Of a stretch of 5,702 bases of DNA, positions 1 through 5,498 are shown piece after piece (position 1 is the stretch's first letter; each line of letters opens with the position of its first letter). The DNA lies in the NCBI GenBank assembly GCA_020439485.1, contig JAGQSP010000309.1, positions 1 to 5,702 on the forward strand, read 5' to 3'. The position numbers and the translations under genes were made by a program. A model generated the notes under the pieces. It was given only the letters and a program-made list of their open reading frames with translations. It searched no databases and was not told the origin of the DNA. Source of the DNA: Acidimicrobiales bacterium. GTDB lineage: Bacteria; Actinomycetota; Acidimicrobiia; Acidimicrobiales; Poriferisodalaceae.

Positions 1-423
1 GCCGCAATGGGCACCAAGATCGACATCGCGTTTCAAAAGAAGATCGGCACCGGGCTGTTCGGCGGCGAGGGCTTCATACTCCAGAAGCTGCAGGGCGACG
101 GCAATGTGTTCCTGCACGCAGGCGGAACGGTCACCGGGAAGCTGCTGCAAGGCGGCACCCTTCGAGTCGACACCGGGTGCATCGTCGCTTTCGACCCCAC
201 GATCGAGTACACGATCGAACGAGCCGGCAACCTCAAGTCGATGGTGTTTGGCGGTGAGGGTCTCTTTCTCGCGACCCTCAGCGGCCATGGCCGGGTGTGG
301 CTTCAGAGCCTGCCCTTCAGCCGGCTGGCCGATCGGATTCTCGCCAACCAGGTGGGCACGCGTTCCGACGACAGCGGCTCGGTAATCGGCGGCCTCAGCA
401 ACGTGTTCGAGAGCAGGGGCTAG
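1..423 (+). CDS. AIM24 / TIGR00266 family protein, C-terminal part (5' end outside window)
   Basis: The reading frame is open from the first base (Ala-Ala before the first Met at base 7), so the gene very probably begins upstream. Only 140 residues are visible, against roughly 220-260 in the family as I recall it. The visible part is rich in glycine and short beta strands. It carries two copies of one motif, [15 protein letters not shown] at about residues 20-34 and [15 protein letters not shown] at about residues 83-97. Such repeated Gly-Glu-Gly strands are typical of the AIM24/TIGR00266 beta-sandwich fold. Bacterial members have no settled biochemical role; the yeast namesake is a mitochondrial inner-membrane organiser. 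There is no signal peptide or membrane segment in the visible part. The gene ends tail-to-tail with the M15 peptidase gene, overlapping it by 4 bp. The family call is confident; function is unknown. The Met at base 7 is unlikely to be the real start because no ribosome binding site is visible and the domain would lack its first half. Confidence 0.85.
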   Translation, partial: AAMGTKIDIAFQKKIGTGLFGGEGFILQKLQGDGNVFLHAGGTVTGKLLQGGTLRVDTGCIVAFDPTIEYTIERAGNLKSMVFGGEGLFLATLSGHGRVWLQSLPFSRLADRILANQVGTRSDDSGSVIGGLSNVFESRG

Positions 424-1214
424 CGCCTGTCGAAGTGCTGGTAGTCCTTGCCGGACGCCCAGTAGCCGCCCCAGCCCCACCCCACGGACGCAAAGGCCTC
501 TACCACAGGGCCATCGCCGTGAATCATTCCCGCGACCTGCAGGCCGCGGTCGGCGTACTGAGCGCCTTCGGGCGGCAGCAGGCGTGTGGCCGAGACGTAG
601 GGGTTGAGCAATGGGTTGATGTCGATGGCAAGGCCATAGGCGTGAAGTGACCACACCCCAGGCCGCCAGGCCACCTCGCGACAGTTGAAGGCCGATGTGT
701 TGTTGGCCGCCATCGACAGATCGTCGTCGCCGTCGTAGTTCTGCACCAGCTCCATGCGCTCGATGGTGAACCCGACGTCGAACAGCCTGCGGAACACCTG
801 CACCAGGTCGGCCGATGCCGACTCGTGAGCGACGAGCTGGCCGGTCACCGGTTGGCCCGAGTTGTTCCAGTGGGTTACTTCGATCAGCCGTAGGTCCTCG
901 GGGTCGACGGGGCATCCCGGCCGCCACGACGAACCGAGGTCGTCTGCGTCTACCGAGCTGACGGTTGCGGTGAAGCTGGGTGGTGGCTCGGACGGAGGCG
1001 CCTTAGCCTCGGTGGTCGTCGAGACCTGGGCCGTGGACGTCGGCGCGAGGCTGCTGGTGGTTTGGGCTTCGGCAACGCTGACGACGGTGGTGGTCGCGGT
1101 TGTGCGTGGGACGGAAGCTTCGGCCTCGACGTCCCGGGTTGTCGCCGTGGCTGTGCACGATGCAACAACGAACAAGGCTGCCAACAGCGGTATGCGGGCG
1201 ACCGTTGTGTTCAA
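420..1214 (-). CDS. Lipoprotein M15-family (VanY/D-Ala-D-Ala carboxypeptidase-like) peptidoglycan peptidase
   Basis: A 264-residue predicted zinc peptidase of the M15 superfamily, which cuts peptide stems of peptidoglycan (D,D-carboxypeptidase or L-Ala-D-Glu endopeptidase type). The N-terminus is a lipoprotein signal: a hydrophobic stretch at residues 8-19, then the lipobox VASC with Cys20 as the likely lipidated residue. Residues 21 to about 80 form a Thr/Ser/Ala/Pro-rich linker that would hold the enzyme off the membrane. The catalytic domain covers about 95-264. His191 and Asp198 in [13 protein letters not shown] and His260 in KDYQHFD match the three M15 zinc ligands; Asp257 is the probable catalytic acid. 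Cys101 and Cys178 could form a disulfide (inference). The start is TTG at 1212-1214: no in-frame ATG or GTG gives a better signal peptide, and there is no clear Shine-Dalgarno. Translation may be coupled to the small gene ending 16 bp upstream. Exact bond specificity cannot be read from sequence. Confidence 0.9.
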   Translation of the reverse strand: MNTTVARIPLLAALFVVASCTATATTRDVEAEASVPRTTATTTVVSVAEAQTTSSLAPTSTAQVSTTTEAKAPPSEPPPSFTATVSSVDADDLGSSWRPGCPVDPEDLRLIEVTHWNNSGQPVTGQLVAHESASADLVQVFRRLFDVGFTIERMELVQNYDGDDDLSMAANNTSAFNCREVAWRPGVWSLHAYGLAIDINPLLNPYVSATRLLPPEGAQYADRGLQVAGMIHGDGPVVEAFASVGWGWGGYWASGKDYQHFDRR

Positions 1215-1230
1215 CTGCGACGATGTGAAC

Positions 1231-1407
1231 TCAAGCGGCGAGGCACTCGTCGTCGGTGAGGTCCATCGAACCCTTGTGGCTTATCTGGACCGGTTCGATA
1301 TCGGGACGGCGGGTTCGCCGGGCCGGAGGTATCCAGAGAACTCCAGGGGCGAGACCCATCACAAGCATCGTGATGAGCAGTGCAACTACGACTGTCATGC
1401 TGAGCAT
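1231..1407 (-). CDS. Small single-pass membrane protein of unknown function (58 aa)
   Basis: I do not recognise this protein. It has one clear hydrophobic segment (about residues 4-25, MTVVVALLITMLVMGLAPGV). A Pro/Arg-rich stretch with PARRTRR at about 28-34 follows, suggesting an N-out/C-in orientation by the positive-inside rule, and then an acidic tail ending DDECLAA. The ATG at 1405-1407 is preferred over an in-frame ATG at 1468-1470 because AGGAGG lies 5 nt before it. The longer form would add 21 residues without membrane character. About 40 of 58 codons end in G or C, lower than expected for this region but compatible with coding. It lies 16 bp upstream of the M15 lipoprotein gene on the same strand, so the two are probably co-transcribed, and a candidate ECF-type promoter stands about 70 bp upstream. 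A role at the cell envelope with the peptidase is inference only. Confidence 0.6.
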   Translation of the reverse strand: MLSMTVVVALLITMLVMGLAPGVLWIPPARRTRRPDIEPVQISHKGSMDLTDDECLAA

Positions 1408-1412
1408 CGCAA

Positions 1413-1418
1413 CCTCCT
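1413..1418 (-). promoter_or_regulatory. Shine-Dalgarno site of the small membrane protein
   Basis: AGGAGG on the minus strand, 5 nt before the ATG at 1405-1407. It is a full match to the anti-Shine-Dalgarno core and decides the start of the 58-residue protein over the in-frame ATG 63 bases upstream. Confidence 0.75.
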
Positions 1419-1474
1419 CACCTGATGCTCGTACCCAGGGGCCACGCCCGAGAAACCCTGTTGTGACCATTCAT

Positions 1475-1499
1475 AACGTTGAAACGTGGTATCGGTTCC
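1475..1499 (-). promoter_or_regulatory. Candidate ECF-sigma-type promoter for the small membrane protein and M15 peptidase
   Basis: Reading the minus strand, GGAACC (1499-1494) is followed after exactly 15 nt by CGTT (1478-1475). This fits the GGAAC(C/T)-N15/16-CGTT pattern known for envelope-stress ECF sigma factors of actinobacteria such as mycobacterial SigE. It lies in the only large non-coding gap and points at the downstream gene pair. It would start transcription near 1465-1470, leaving a leader of roughly 60 nt that contains the Shine-Dalgarno site. No sigma factor gene is in the window, and the match is by eye. Confidence 0.4.
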
Positions 1500-1512
1500 A
1501 CAGAAAGTGAAC

Positions 1513-1529
1513 TTGACATCGGTTTGACA
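1513..1529. repeat. Direct repeat of TTGACA, 11 bp apart
   Basis: TTGACA occurs at 1513-1518 and again at 1524-1529 on the plus strand, one helical turn apart. Neither copy has a convincing -10 hexamer at 16-18 bp on the plus strand, and no plus-strand gene follows, so it does not look like a plain promoter. Being just upstream of the candidate ECF-type promoter, read from the minus strand, it could be a tandem activator or repressor site. This is inference; chance is possible. Confidence 0.3.
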
Positions 1530-1531
1530 CG

Positions 1532-1545
1532 ATCTGTTCACAGAT
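1532..1545. repeat. Short inverted repeat ATCTGT-TC-ACAGAT
   Basis: Perfect 6-bp arms separated by 2 bp, in the gap between the helicase stop and the small membrane protein gene. The tiny spacer favours a dimeric protein-binding site over an RNA hairpin. It lies next to the TTGACA pair. I do not recognise it as a known operator; it does not match the GAAC-N4-GTTC actinobacterial LexA box. Confidence 0.35.
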
Positions 1546-1551
1546 TCGACG

Positions 1552-1570
1552 GCTTGCGAGCTGTGCAAGC
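1552..1570 (-). terminator. Hairpin just after the helicase stop codon; possible weak terminator
   Basis: On the minus strand GCTTGC and GCAAGC form a perfect 6-bp stem around a 7-nt loop, beginning 4 nt after the helicase TGA (1577-1575). Its position suits a transcript end. There is no run of T after it on the minus strand, so it is not a classical intrinsic terminator; many actinobacterial terminators lack the T run. Confidence 0.35.
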
Positions 1571-1574
1571 GCTG

Positions 1575-4292
1575 TCAGTCGGCATGGGACGTGACGATCG
1601 ACAGGAGGTCTTCGCCATAGCGACTGACCTTCGCGGGGCCGAAACCGTGAACGCGTCTGAGGGCCTTGGCATCGGCTGGGCGGATCTGAACCAGCTCGTC
1701 GAGGGTGCGGTCGTTGAACACGACGAAGGCCGGTACGCCATCGGAAGAAGCGCGGGTGCGGCGCCACTCGCGGAGTTCGTCGCGGAGGCTTTCGTCGCCG
1801 GGCGCGGGCGTGGGAACAACGGATGCCGGCACGCTCGACACGGGCCTGGCCTTGGCTGGGGAGCCAGCCGCCTCCATCTCGGCGAGGAAACGGCTGGGCG
1901 CTGCTCGGTCGGCGACCACATCGCAGGTCAGCGATGCGCGGGTGATTGCGACGTGGAAGACCCGGCGTTCTTCCTCGATGTCGGTGCACAATCGGTGCGG
2001 GAAGCGTCCCTCTTCGGCCGCCGCGACGATGACGTGGGGCCATTCACGGCCCTTGACCCTGTGCACGGTTGAGAGCCGAACGCCGTCGGGATCCCCCGGT
2101 GCCTCCAGCTCGGCTCTGAGCCAGGTTTCGAAGGTCGCAGGCTGTGGGTGGAAGTCGGCCAGGCTCGACAGCGCCGACAAGTCGTCGCCGTGCGTCGAGC
2201 GGTCGACGCTGCGCCTACTGCCGTCGAGTTGGTCGAGCGATCCGCCCAGCCCGACCTCGTCACGCAACAGATCCAGAAGGGTGCGCGTGTCGTCGCCGCG
2301 TTGGGCCGCGATGCGCACGAGTTCGACGTCGTCGACGAACTCGAGGACCTTTTCCGCGTCTCGATCACGCACCCGGTCGGCAAGGCGCCGAAGGTCTTGT
2401 GTGCCGCGATGCTCGCACATCCACTCGATGACCCGGGCGCTGAGCCCCCTGCCAGGTCTGCGGGCGGCCTCGGCGATGTCTGTGGGTTCGAGCCGATCCG
2501 AGGTGGCCAGGCGCAGCCATGCGAGTGCGGCCCTGACCCCAGTGCGTTCGGCAAATCTGAGGTCTACGGCCTTGGTGACGGGCACTCCTGCGGCTCGCAG
2601 CGCTATCTGAACCGGGGCGAGAGACGCGTTGACCCGAGTCAAGACGATGACGTCGTGGGGGGCCGTCGCTGCGAGGTCTGCCGCCAGTTCGGCCGTTAGT
2701 TGCACCGGCGATTCGGCGATGTGCACGGACAAGGCTTGGTCTGGCCCACCGTGTTGCTGGGCCGGGCGAATTTGCTTGTCGACCCGAGAGGCGTTGTAAG
2801 ACAGCAGGTTCGAGGCCGCCTGGACCACGGGCGCCGGGCACCGGTAGTTGACCTCGAGCGGGTGGGTCGTGGCACCGGGAAACCAGCGGCCATAGTCGAC
2901 CAGCCAGTCTGGGGAAGCGCCGGTGAACCCGTAAATGGTCTGGTCGTCATCGCCAACGCCGAACACGTTCGAGGCGGGGCCCGCCAGGAGTCGGATCAGC
3001 AGCATGTGGGCTGGCGTGAGGTCCTGGAACTCGTCTACCAGGAGGGTTCGGCAGGCGCGGCGGGCGGTCTTGCGGACAGCGGGCTCGGCCAATAGCAGTT
3101 CGATAGCGGCAACTATCTGTTCGTCGAAATCGACGAGACCGTGTTCGAACAGGGTGGCGCGATAGCGCTCGACCAGCACCGGCAAACCGTCGACGTCGCC
3201 GCCGAAGCTGCGCTCGACCTCGACGGGGTCTCTGAGGCCCAGTCGCACGGCGGTGAGGGCCTCGATCCAGACCGCCAGAGGATCGGAGTTGGCGCGGCGG
3301 CGCAGGTCGAGGAGGTCGTCGAGAATTCGCCTGACCGTGCGCTCGTCGACGACATCTGTGCCCCGGCGCGAACTGGGCGCTGCGAACGACCCGCTTCCGC
3401 GAATGATCGCCAGGCCCAGGGCGTTGAGGGTGCTGACCTTCAGGTCTGGCAGATCGGAAGTGCGTTCCTTCATCTCGAGTTGGGCGCGCTTGTTGAAAGC
3501 GACCAGCAGCAACGAGGACGAGGGCACGTTTCGCTCGCGGAGAAGGTGGCGAGCGCGTTCTGTGAGGACCCGGGTCTTGCCCGACCCGGCGGGAGCGACG
3601 ATGCGTGCCGCCGCGCCCGTGTGGCTGACGGCCTCGAGTTGGTCTGGGGCCAGCATCGCCGTCGGTTCGACGATGACGTGTGGTTTCAGCGAACCGTGCT
3701 CGATGTGGGTGGTTGGCAAAACAGCAAAGCCACCGGCCATCGCCAGGTCGGGGGGTCCGCCATCGATCCAGGCGGGCGACCCGTCGGGCAGCAAGATGTC
3801 GGCTCGCTCGCAGGGCTGCGCCCCCAACTCGAAGGCCGGTACCAGAGCCGTCAACGTGATGTCGCCCGATCGGGCATCTGCGCAGTTTGCCGTCAACAGG
3901 AACTCGAGCCTGTCCGGTAGCAGATCGAGCCCTGGCGACAACGACCACACCGGCCGCGCAGGTGCAGCTTCGAGTTCGGGAAGTCGCCCCTGCACTTCGA
4001 CGACCAGGGCGGTGCGCTCGAGCCAGGCGGCGTGAAGGTCGGCCAGCGCCTGGGCGTCGGGCGCCGAACAGTCGACGAAGACGCGGGGGCACCCCTGCCA
4101 TTCGGCCGGGGCGGGCTGGCCCGGCATGACCAGCACGCTGCGTCCCAGTTCGGCGGGCCCGCGGCCGGCGCTGGGCGCATGGGCTGGTCGGGCGACCGGT
4201 GCGGGCTGGACCGAGCCCTCCCCATGACACCGCCTTACCTCGGCCACGGATTCGTGGATACCGCCGCAGTTGCCACAATGGATGCTCGCCAT
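1575..4292 (-). CDS. UvrD/PcrA-like superfamily 1 DNA helicase with C-terminal HRDC domain and a long N-terminal extension
   Basis: A 905-residue ATP-dependent DNA helicase, expected to act in repair or replication restart. SF1A motifs appear in order: Q motif LAPDQLEAV (Gln218), Walker A APAGSGKT (233-240, Lys239), Ia-like AFNKRAQLEM (265-274), Walker B LLVDEFQD (417-424), motif III GVGDDDQTIYGFTGA (445-459), motif IV VNYRCP (481-486), motif V STVHRVKGREW (741-751), and motif VI RRVFHVAITRA (776-786, Arg785 in TRA). Residues about 834-903 form an HRDC domain, as in mycobacterial UvrD2 (established for that family), but the CxxC pairs that UvrD2 has between motor and HRDC are absent here. The first 205 or so residues are not part of a usual UvrD; they open with Cys6, Cys9, His13, Cys22 and His23, a possible zinc site. 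The start is ATG at 4290-4292, with no good Shine-Dalgarno. A TANNNT element (TAGCCT, 4308-4303) 10 nt before it could give a nearly leaderless transcript. The gene is divergent from the acyltransferase. Confidence 0.93.
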   Translation of the reverse strand: MASIHCGNCGGIHESVAEVRRCHGEGSVQPAPVARPAHAPSAGRGPAELGRSVLVMPGQPAPAEWQGCPRVFVDCSAPDAQALADLHAAWLERTALVVEVQGRLPELEAAPARPVWSLSPGLDLLPDRLEFLLTANCADARSGDITLTALVPAFELGAQPCERADILLPDGSPAWIDGGPPDLAMAGGFAVLPTTHIEHGSLKPHVIVEPTAMLAPDQLEAVSHTGAAARIVAPAGSGKTRVLTERARHLLRERNVPSSSLLLVAFNKRAQLEMKERTSDLPDLKVSTLNALGLAIIRGSGSFAAPSSRRGTDVVDERTVRRILDDLLDLRRRANSDPLAVWIEALTAVRLGLRDPVEVERSFGGDVDGLPVLVERYRATLFEHGLVDFDEQIVAAIELLLAEPAVRKTARRACRTLLVDEFQDLTPAHMLLIRLLAGPASNVFGVGDDDQTIYGFTGASPDWLVDYGRWFPGATTHPLEVNYRCPAPVVQAASNLLSYNASRVDKQIRPAQQHGGPDQALSVHIAESPVQLTAELAADLAATAPHDVIVLTRVNASLAPVQIALRAAGVPVTKAVDLRFAERTGVRAALAWLRLATSDRLEPTDIAEAARRPGRGLSARVIEWMCEHRGTQDLRRLADRVRDRDAEKVLEFVDDVELVRIAAQRGDDTRTLLDLLRDEVGLGGSLDQLDGSRRSVDRSTHGDDLSALSSLADFHPQPATFETWLRAELEAPGDPDGVRLSTVHRVKGREWPHVIVAAAEEGRFPHRLCTDIEEERRVFHVAITRASLTCDVVADRAAPSRFLAEMEAAGSPAKARPVSSVPASVVPTPAPGDESLRDELREWRRTRASSDGVPAFVVFNDRTLDELVQIRPADAKALRRVHGFGPAKVSRYGEDLLSIVTSHAD

Positions 4293-4297
4293 ACGTT
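4270..4297 (+). promoter_or_regulatory. Candidate housekeeping promoter for the acyltransferase
   Basis: TTGCCA (4270-4275, five of six to the -35 consensus), a 16-bp spacer, then TACGTT (4292-4297, TANNNT type). It would start transcription near 4304, about 55 nt before the TTG start. It lies over the first codons of the divergent helicase gene, so the two transcripts may interfere. Found by eye; moderate to weak. Confidence 0.3.
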
Positions 4298-4344
4298 GTG
4301 CGAGGCTACCCAGGGGGCGTGACAGCCAAGCCCCTGAACCCGGC

Positions 4345-4350
4345 GAGGAG
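4345..4350 (+). promoter_or_regulatory. Shine-Dalgarno site that sets the acyltransferase start at TTG
   Basis: GAGGAG followed by 7 nt and then TTG at 4358-4360, in frame with the acyltransferase. No other in-frame start (GTG at 4319, ATG at 4379) has a purine-rich site at a proper distance; the GTG has AGGGGG only 1 nt away. Confidence 0.65.
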
Positions 4351-4357
4351 ACAACAG

Positions 4358-5041
4358 TTGAACAGAATCAGACGGTTCATGTCTGCGAAGGGGAAAGCCG
4401 GCTGGTGGTTCTACTTGTTCATCCGGACTTCGATACGCCGGGTGCTGTACCCGTACTTCAGGGTGCGTGTGGTCGGCCGCGAGCACCTCGATGCCGCGAC
4501 GCCGCTGATCGTGGCCCCGACGCACAGGTCGAACCTCGACGCACCGCTTCTGGGCGCAGCCCCGAACTGGCGTTGCAGGTCGTTGTCGAAGGAGTCCCTG
4601 TTCGAGAACGCGGCTTTGGGCTGGGTCGTCACCGCTTTGGGCTCCTTCCCGGTCAAGCGCGGATCGGCCGATCGCGAGGCTCTGCGCACCGCCCAGCAGT
4701 TGCTGGCAGAAGGCGAACGGGTGCTCGTCTTCCCCGAAGGCACCCGCCAAAGCGGCAACAACATCGGCGAGATCTTCGACGGGACCGCGTACCTGGCCTC
4801 GAAGTCAGGCGCACGAGTGGTGCCCATTGGAATCTTCGGAACCGAGGCTGCACTGCCCTCGGGAGCGAAGCGGCCCAGGCGTTCCACCGTGACCATCGTG
4901 GTTGGCGAACCCATGGACCCGCCGATCAACCCCGACGGTGGCAGGGTCAAGAGAGAGCACCTGGCCACCTTCACCGCAGAGCTTCGAGAAACCCTGCAGT
5001 CGTTGATGGACGCGGCCATCGCCGATTCGGCGAGCCGCTGA
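4358..5041 (+). CDS. PlsC-type 1-acyl-sn-glycerol-3-phosphate acyltransferase
   Basis: A predicted lysophospholipid acyltransferase of 227 residues that would transfer a fatty acyl chain to lysophosphatidic acid or a related acceptor at the inner membrane face. Four family motifs are present in order (numbered from the TTG start): motif I HRSNLD, the HX4D catalytic pair, His56 and Asp61; motif II GSFPVKRG (about 95-102, Arg101); motif III VFPEGTR (124-130); motif IV VVPIGIFG (154-161). The N-terminal part, with WWFYLF at about 16-21, is a likely membrane-associating segment; there is no signal peptide. The open frame runs upstream to 4199, but that part overlaps the helicase coding region and is Pro/Arg-rich noise. 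TTG at 4358 has the best ribosome binding site; GTG at 4319 would add 13 residues and is the main alternative. The gene ends 6 bp before the converging flavodoxin stop. The acceptor could also be a glycolipid or other lyso-lipid. Confidence 0.9.
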   Translation: MNRIRRFMSAKGKAGWWFYLFIRTSIRRVLYPYFRVRVVGREHLDAATPLIVAPTHRSNLDAPLLGAAPNWRCRSLSKESLFENAALGWVVTALGSFPVKRGSADREALRTAQQLLAEGERVLVFPEGTRQSGNNIGEIFDGTAYLASKSGARVVPIGIFGTEAALPSGAKRPRRSTVTIVVGEPMDPPINPDGGRVKREHLATFTAELRETLQSLMDAAIADSASR

Positions 5042-5047
5042 AGAGGT

Positions 5048-5482
5048 TCAGGCCGGAAGCTCGACCGCCGCGGCCGCCATGGCATCGGCTACGAACTCGG
5101 CAATGCCGTCTGGCAGCTTCTTGCGGTTGAAGGTGCGGACCAGCACCACATTGGCGCCCTTGTAACGCAGGAGCTTTGCGAAGGCGCGGGTGACCTTGCC
5201 GGGGTGTATCGCATGTGTCAGGAACCCCGCCACCGGGATGTCCCAGAGGTCCGGCAGGTTGTAGAGGTTCTTGCGCCCGCCTGGCATGTGCCCGGTGACG
5301 ATGACGCCGTCTGTCCAGCTGCCGATGAAGACCAGGTCGGCCTGGGTGAGAGCGTCGAGAGGAGCTTCGGCGACGGGCGCCAGCAGCACCTCGCCACCTG
5401 CTGCCGCTGCGGCTCCGGCGACGTACTCGGCAGCTCGTTTGGTGTTGCCCGTACGGCTCTCGAACAAAACGACGATCTTCAT
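5048..5482 (-). CDS. Flavodoxin-family FMN protein
   Basis: A 144-residue short-chain flavodoxin-like protein, a cytoplasmic one- or two-electron carrier using FMN. The N-terminal strand MKIVVLFES leads into the phosphate-binding loop SRTGNTK (residues 9-15), the hallmark of the family. GSWTDG (54-59) sits where the first isoalloxazine-contacting loop belongs, and GFLTHA (87-92) where the next strand and loop belong. The length is that of a single domain, with no fused reductase. ATG at 5480-5482 is the start. The Shine-Dalgarno is poor (GAG at 5 nt), but TACTAT lies 8 nt upstream on the same strand and could be a -10 element for a leaderless transcript. The gene is 16 bp downstream of the carboxymuconolactone-decarboxylase-like gene, so read-through from it is also likely. 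Its redox partner is unknown. A flavodoxin-fold quinone or flavin enzyme is an alternative, less favoured because of the small size. Confidence 0.85.
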   Translation of the reverse strand: MKIVVLFESRTGNTKRAAEYVAGAAAAAGGEVLLAPVAEAPLDALTQADLVFIGSWTDGVIVTGHMPGGRKNLYNLPDLWDIPVAGFLTHAIHPGKVTRAFAKLLRYKGANVVLVRTFNRKKLPDGIAEFVADAMAAAAVELPA

Positions 5483-5498
5483 GGCTCGAAATAGTAGG

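Noticed and set aside
975..1155. Thr/Ser/Pro-rich stretch in the lipoprotein as a mobile or repeat element
   Set aside because: The codons are varied with no exact repeat unit; it is an ordinary flexible linker between lipid anchor and enzyme domain.
862..1425. Plus-strand open frame of 187 codons opposite the M15 lipoprotein and the small gene
   Set aside because: It is antisense to the lipoprotein; its Val/Thr-rich look comes from the complementary Thr-rich linker codons.
1513..1546. TTGACA boxes as plus-strand -35 promoter elements
   Set aside because: No -10-like hexamer is found at 16-18 bp after either copy, and no plus-strand gene follows; listed instead as a direct repeat.
1471..2072. 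Open frames on both strands running from the intergenic gap into the helicase 3' end
   Set aside because: They overlap the HRDC-coding end of the helicase in other frames; Arg/Pro-rich with no start signal.
3141..4035. Two plus-strand open frames of about 260 codons opposite the helicase
   Set aside because: They are antisense to a clearly coding frame in GC-rich DNA, have low-complexity composition, and show no recognisable domain or ribosome binding site.
2947..4278. Long open frame on the minus strand (443 codons) inside the helicase gene
   Set aside because: It is an out-of-frame shadow of the helicase; the translation is Arg/Pro-rich with no motif, whereas the overlapping frame has all SF1 helicase motifs in order.
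4199..4357. N-terminal extension of the acyltransferase to the first ATG of the open frame
   Set aside because: This part overlaps the divergent helicase coding sequence, is Pro/Arg-rich, and lacks a ribosome binding site; the TTG at 4358 has GAGGAG at 7 nt.
5019..5033. 6-bp stem, 3-nt loop hairpin (TCGCCG-ATT-CGGCGA) as a bidirectional terminator
   Set aside because: It lies inside the last codons of the acyltransferase, has no T run on either strand, and short GC palindromes are common in such DNA.
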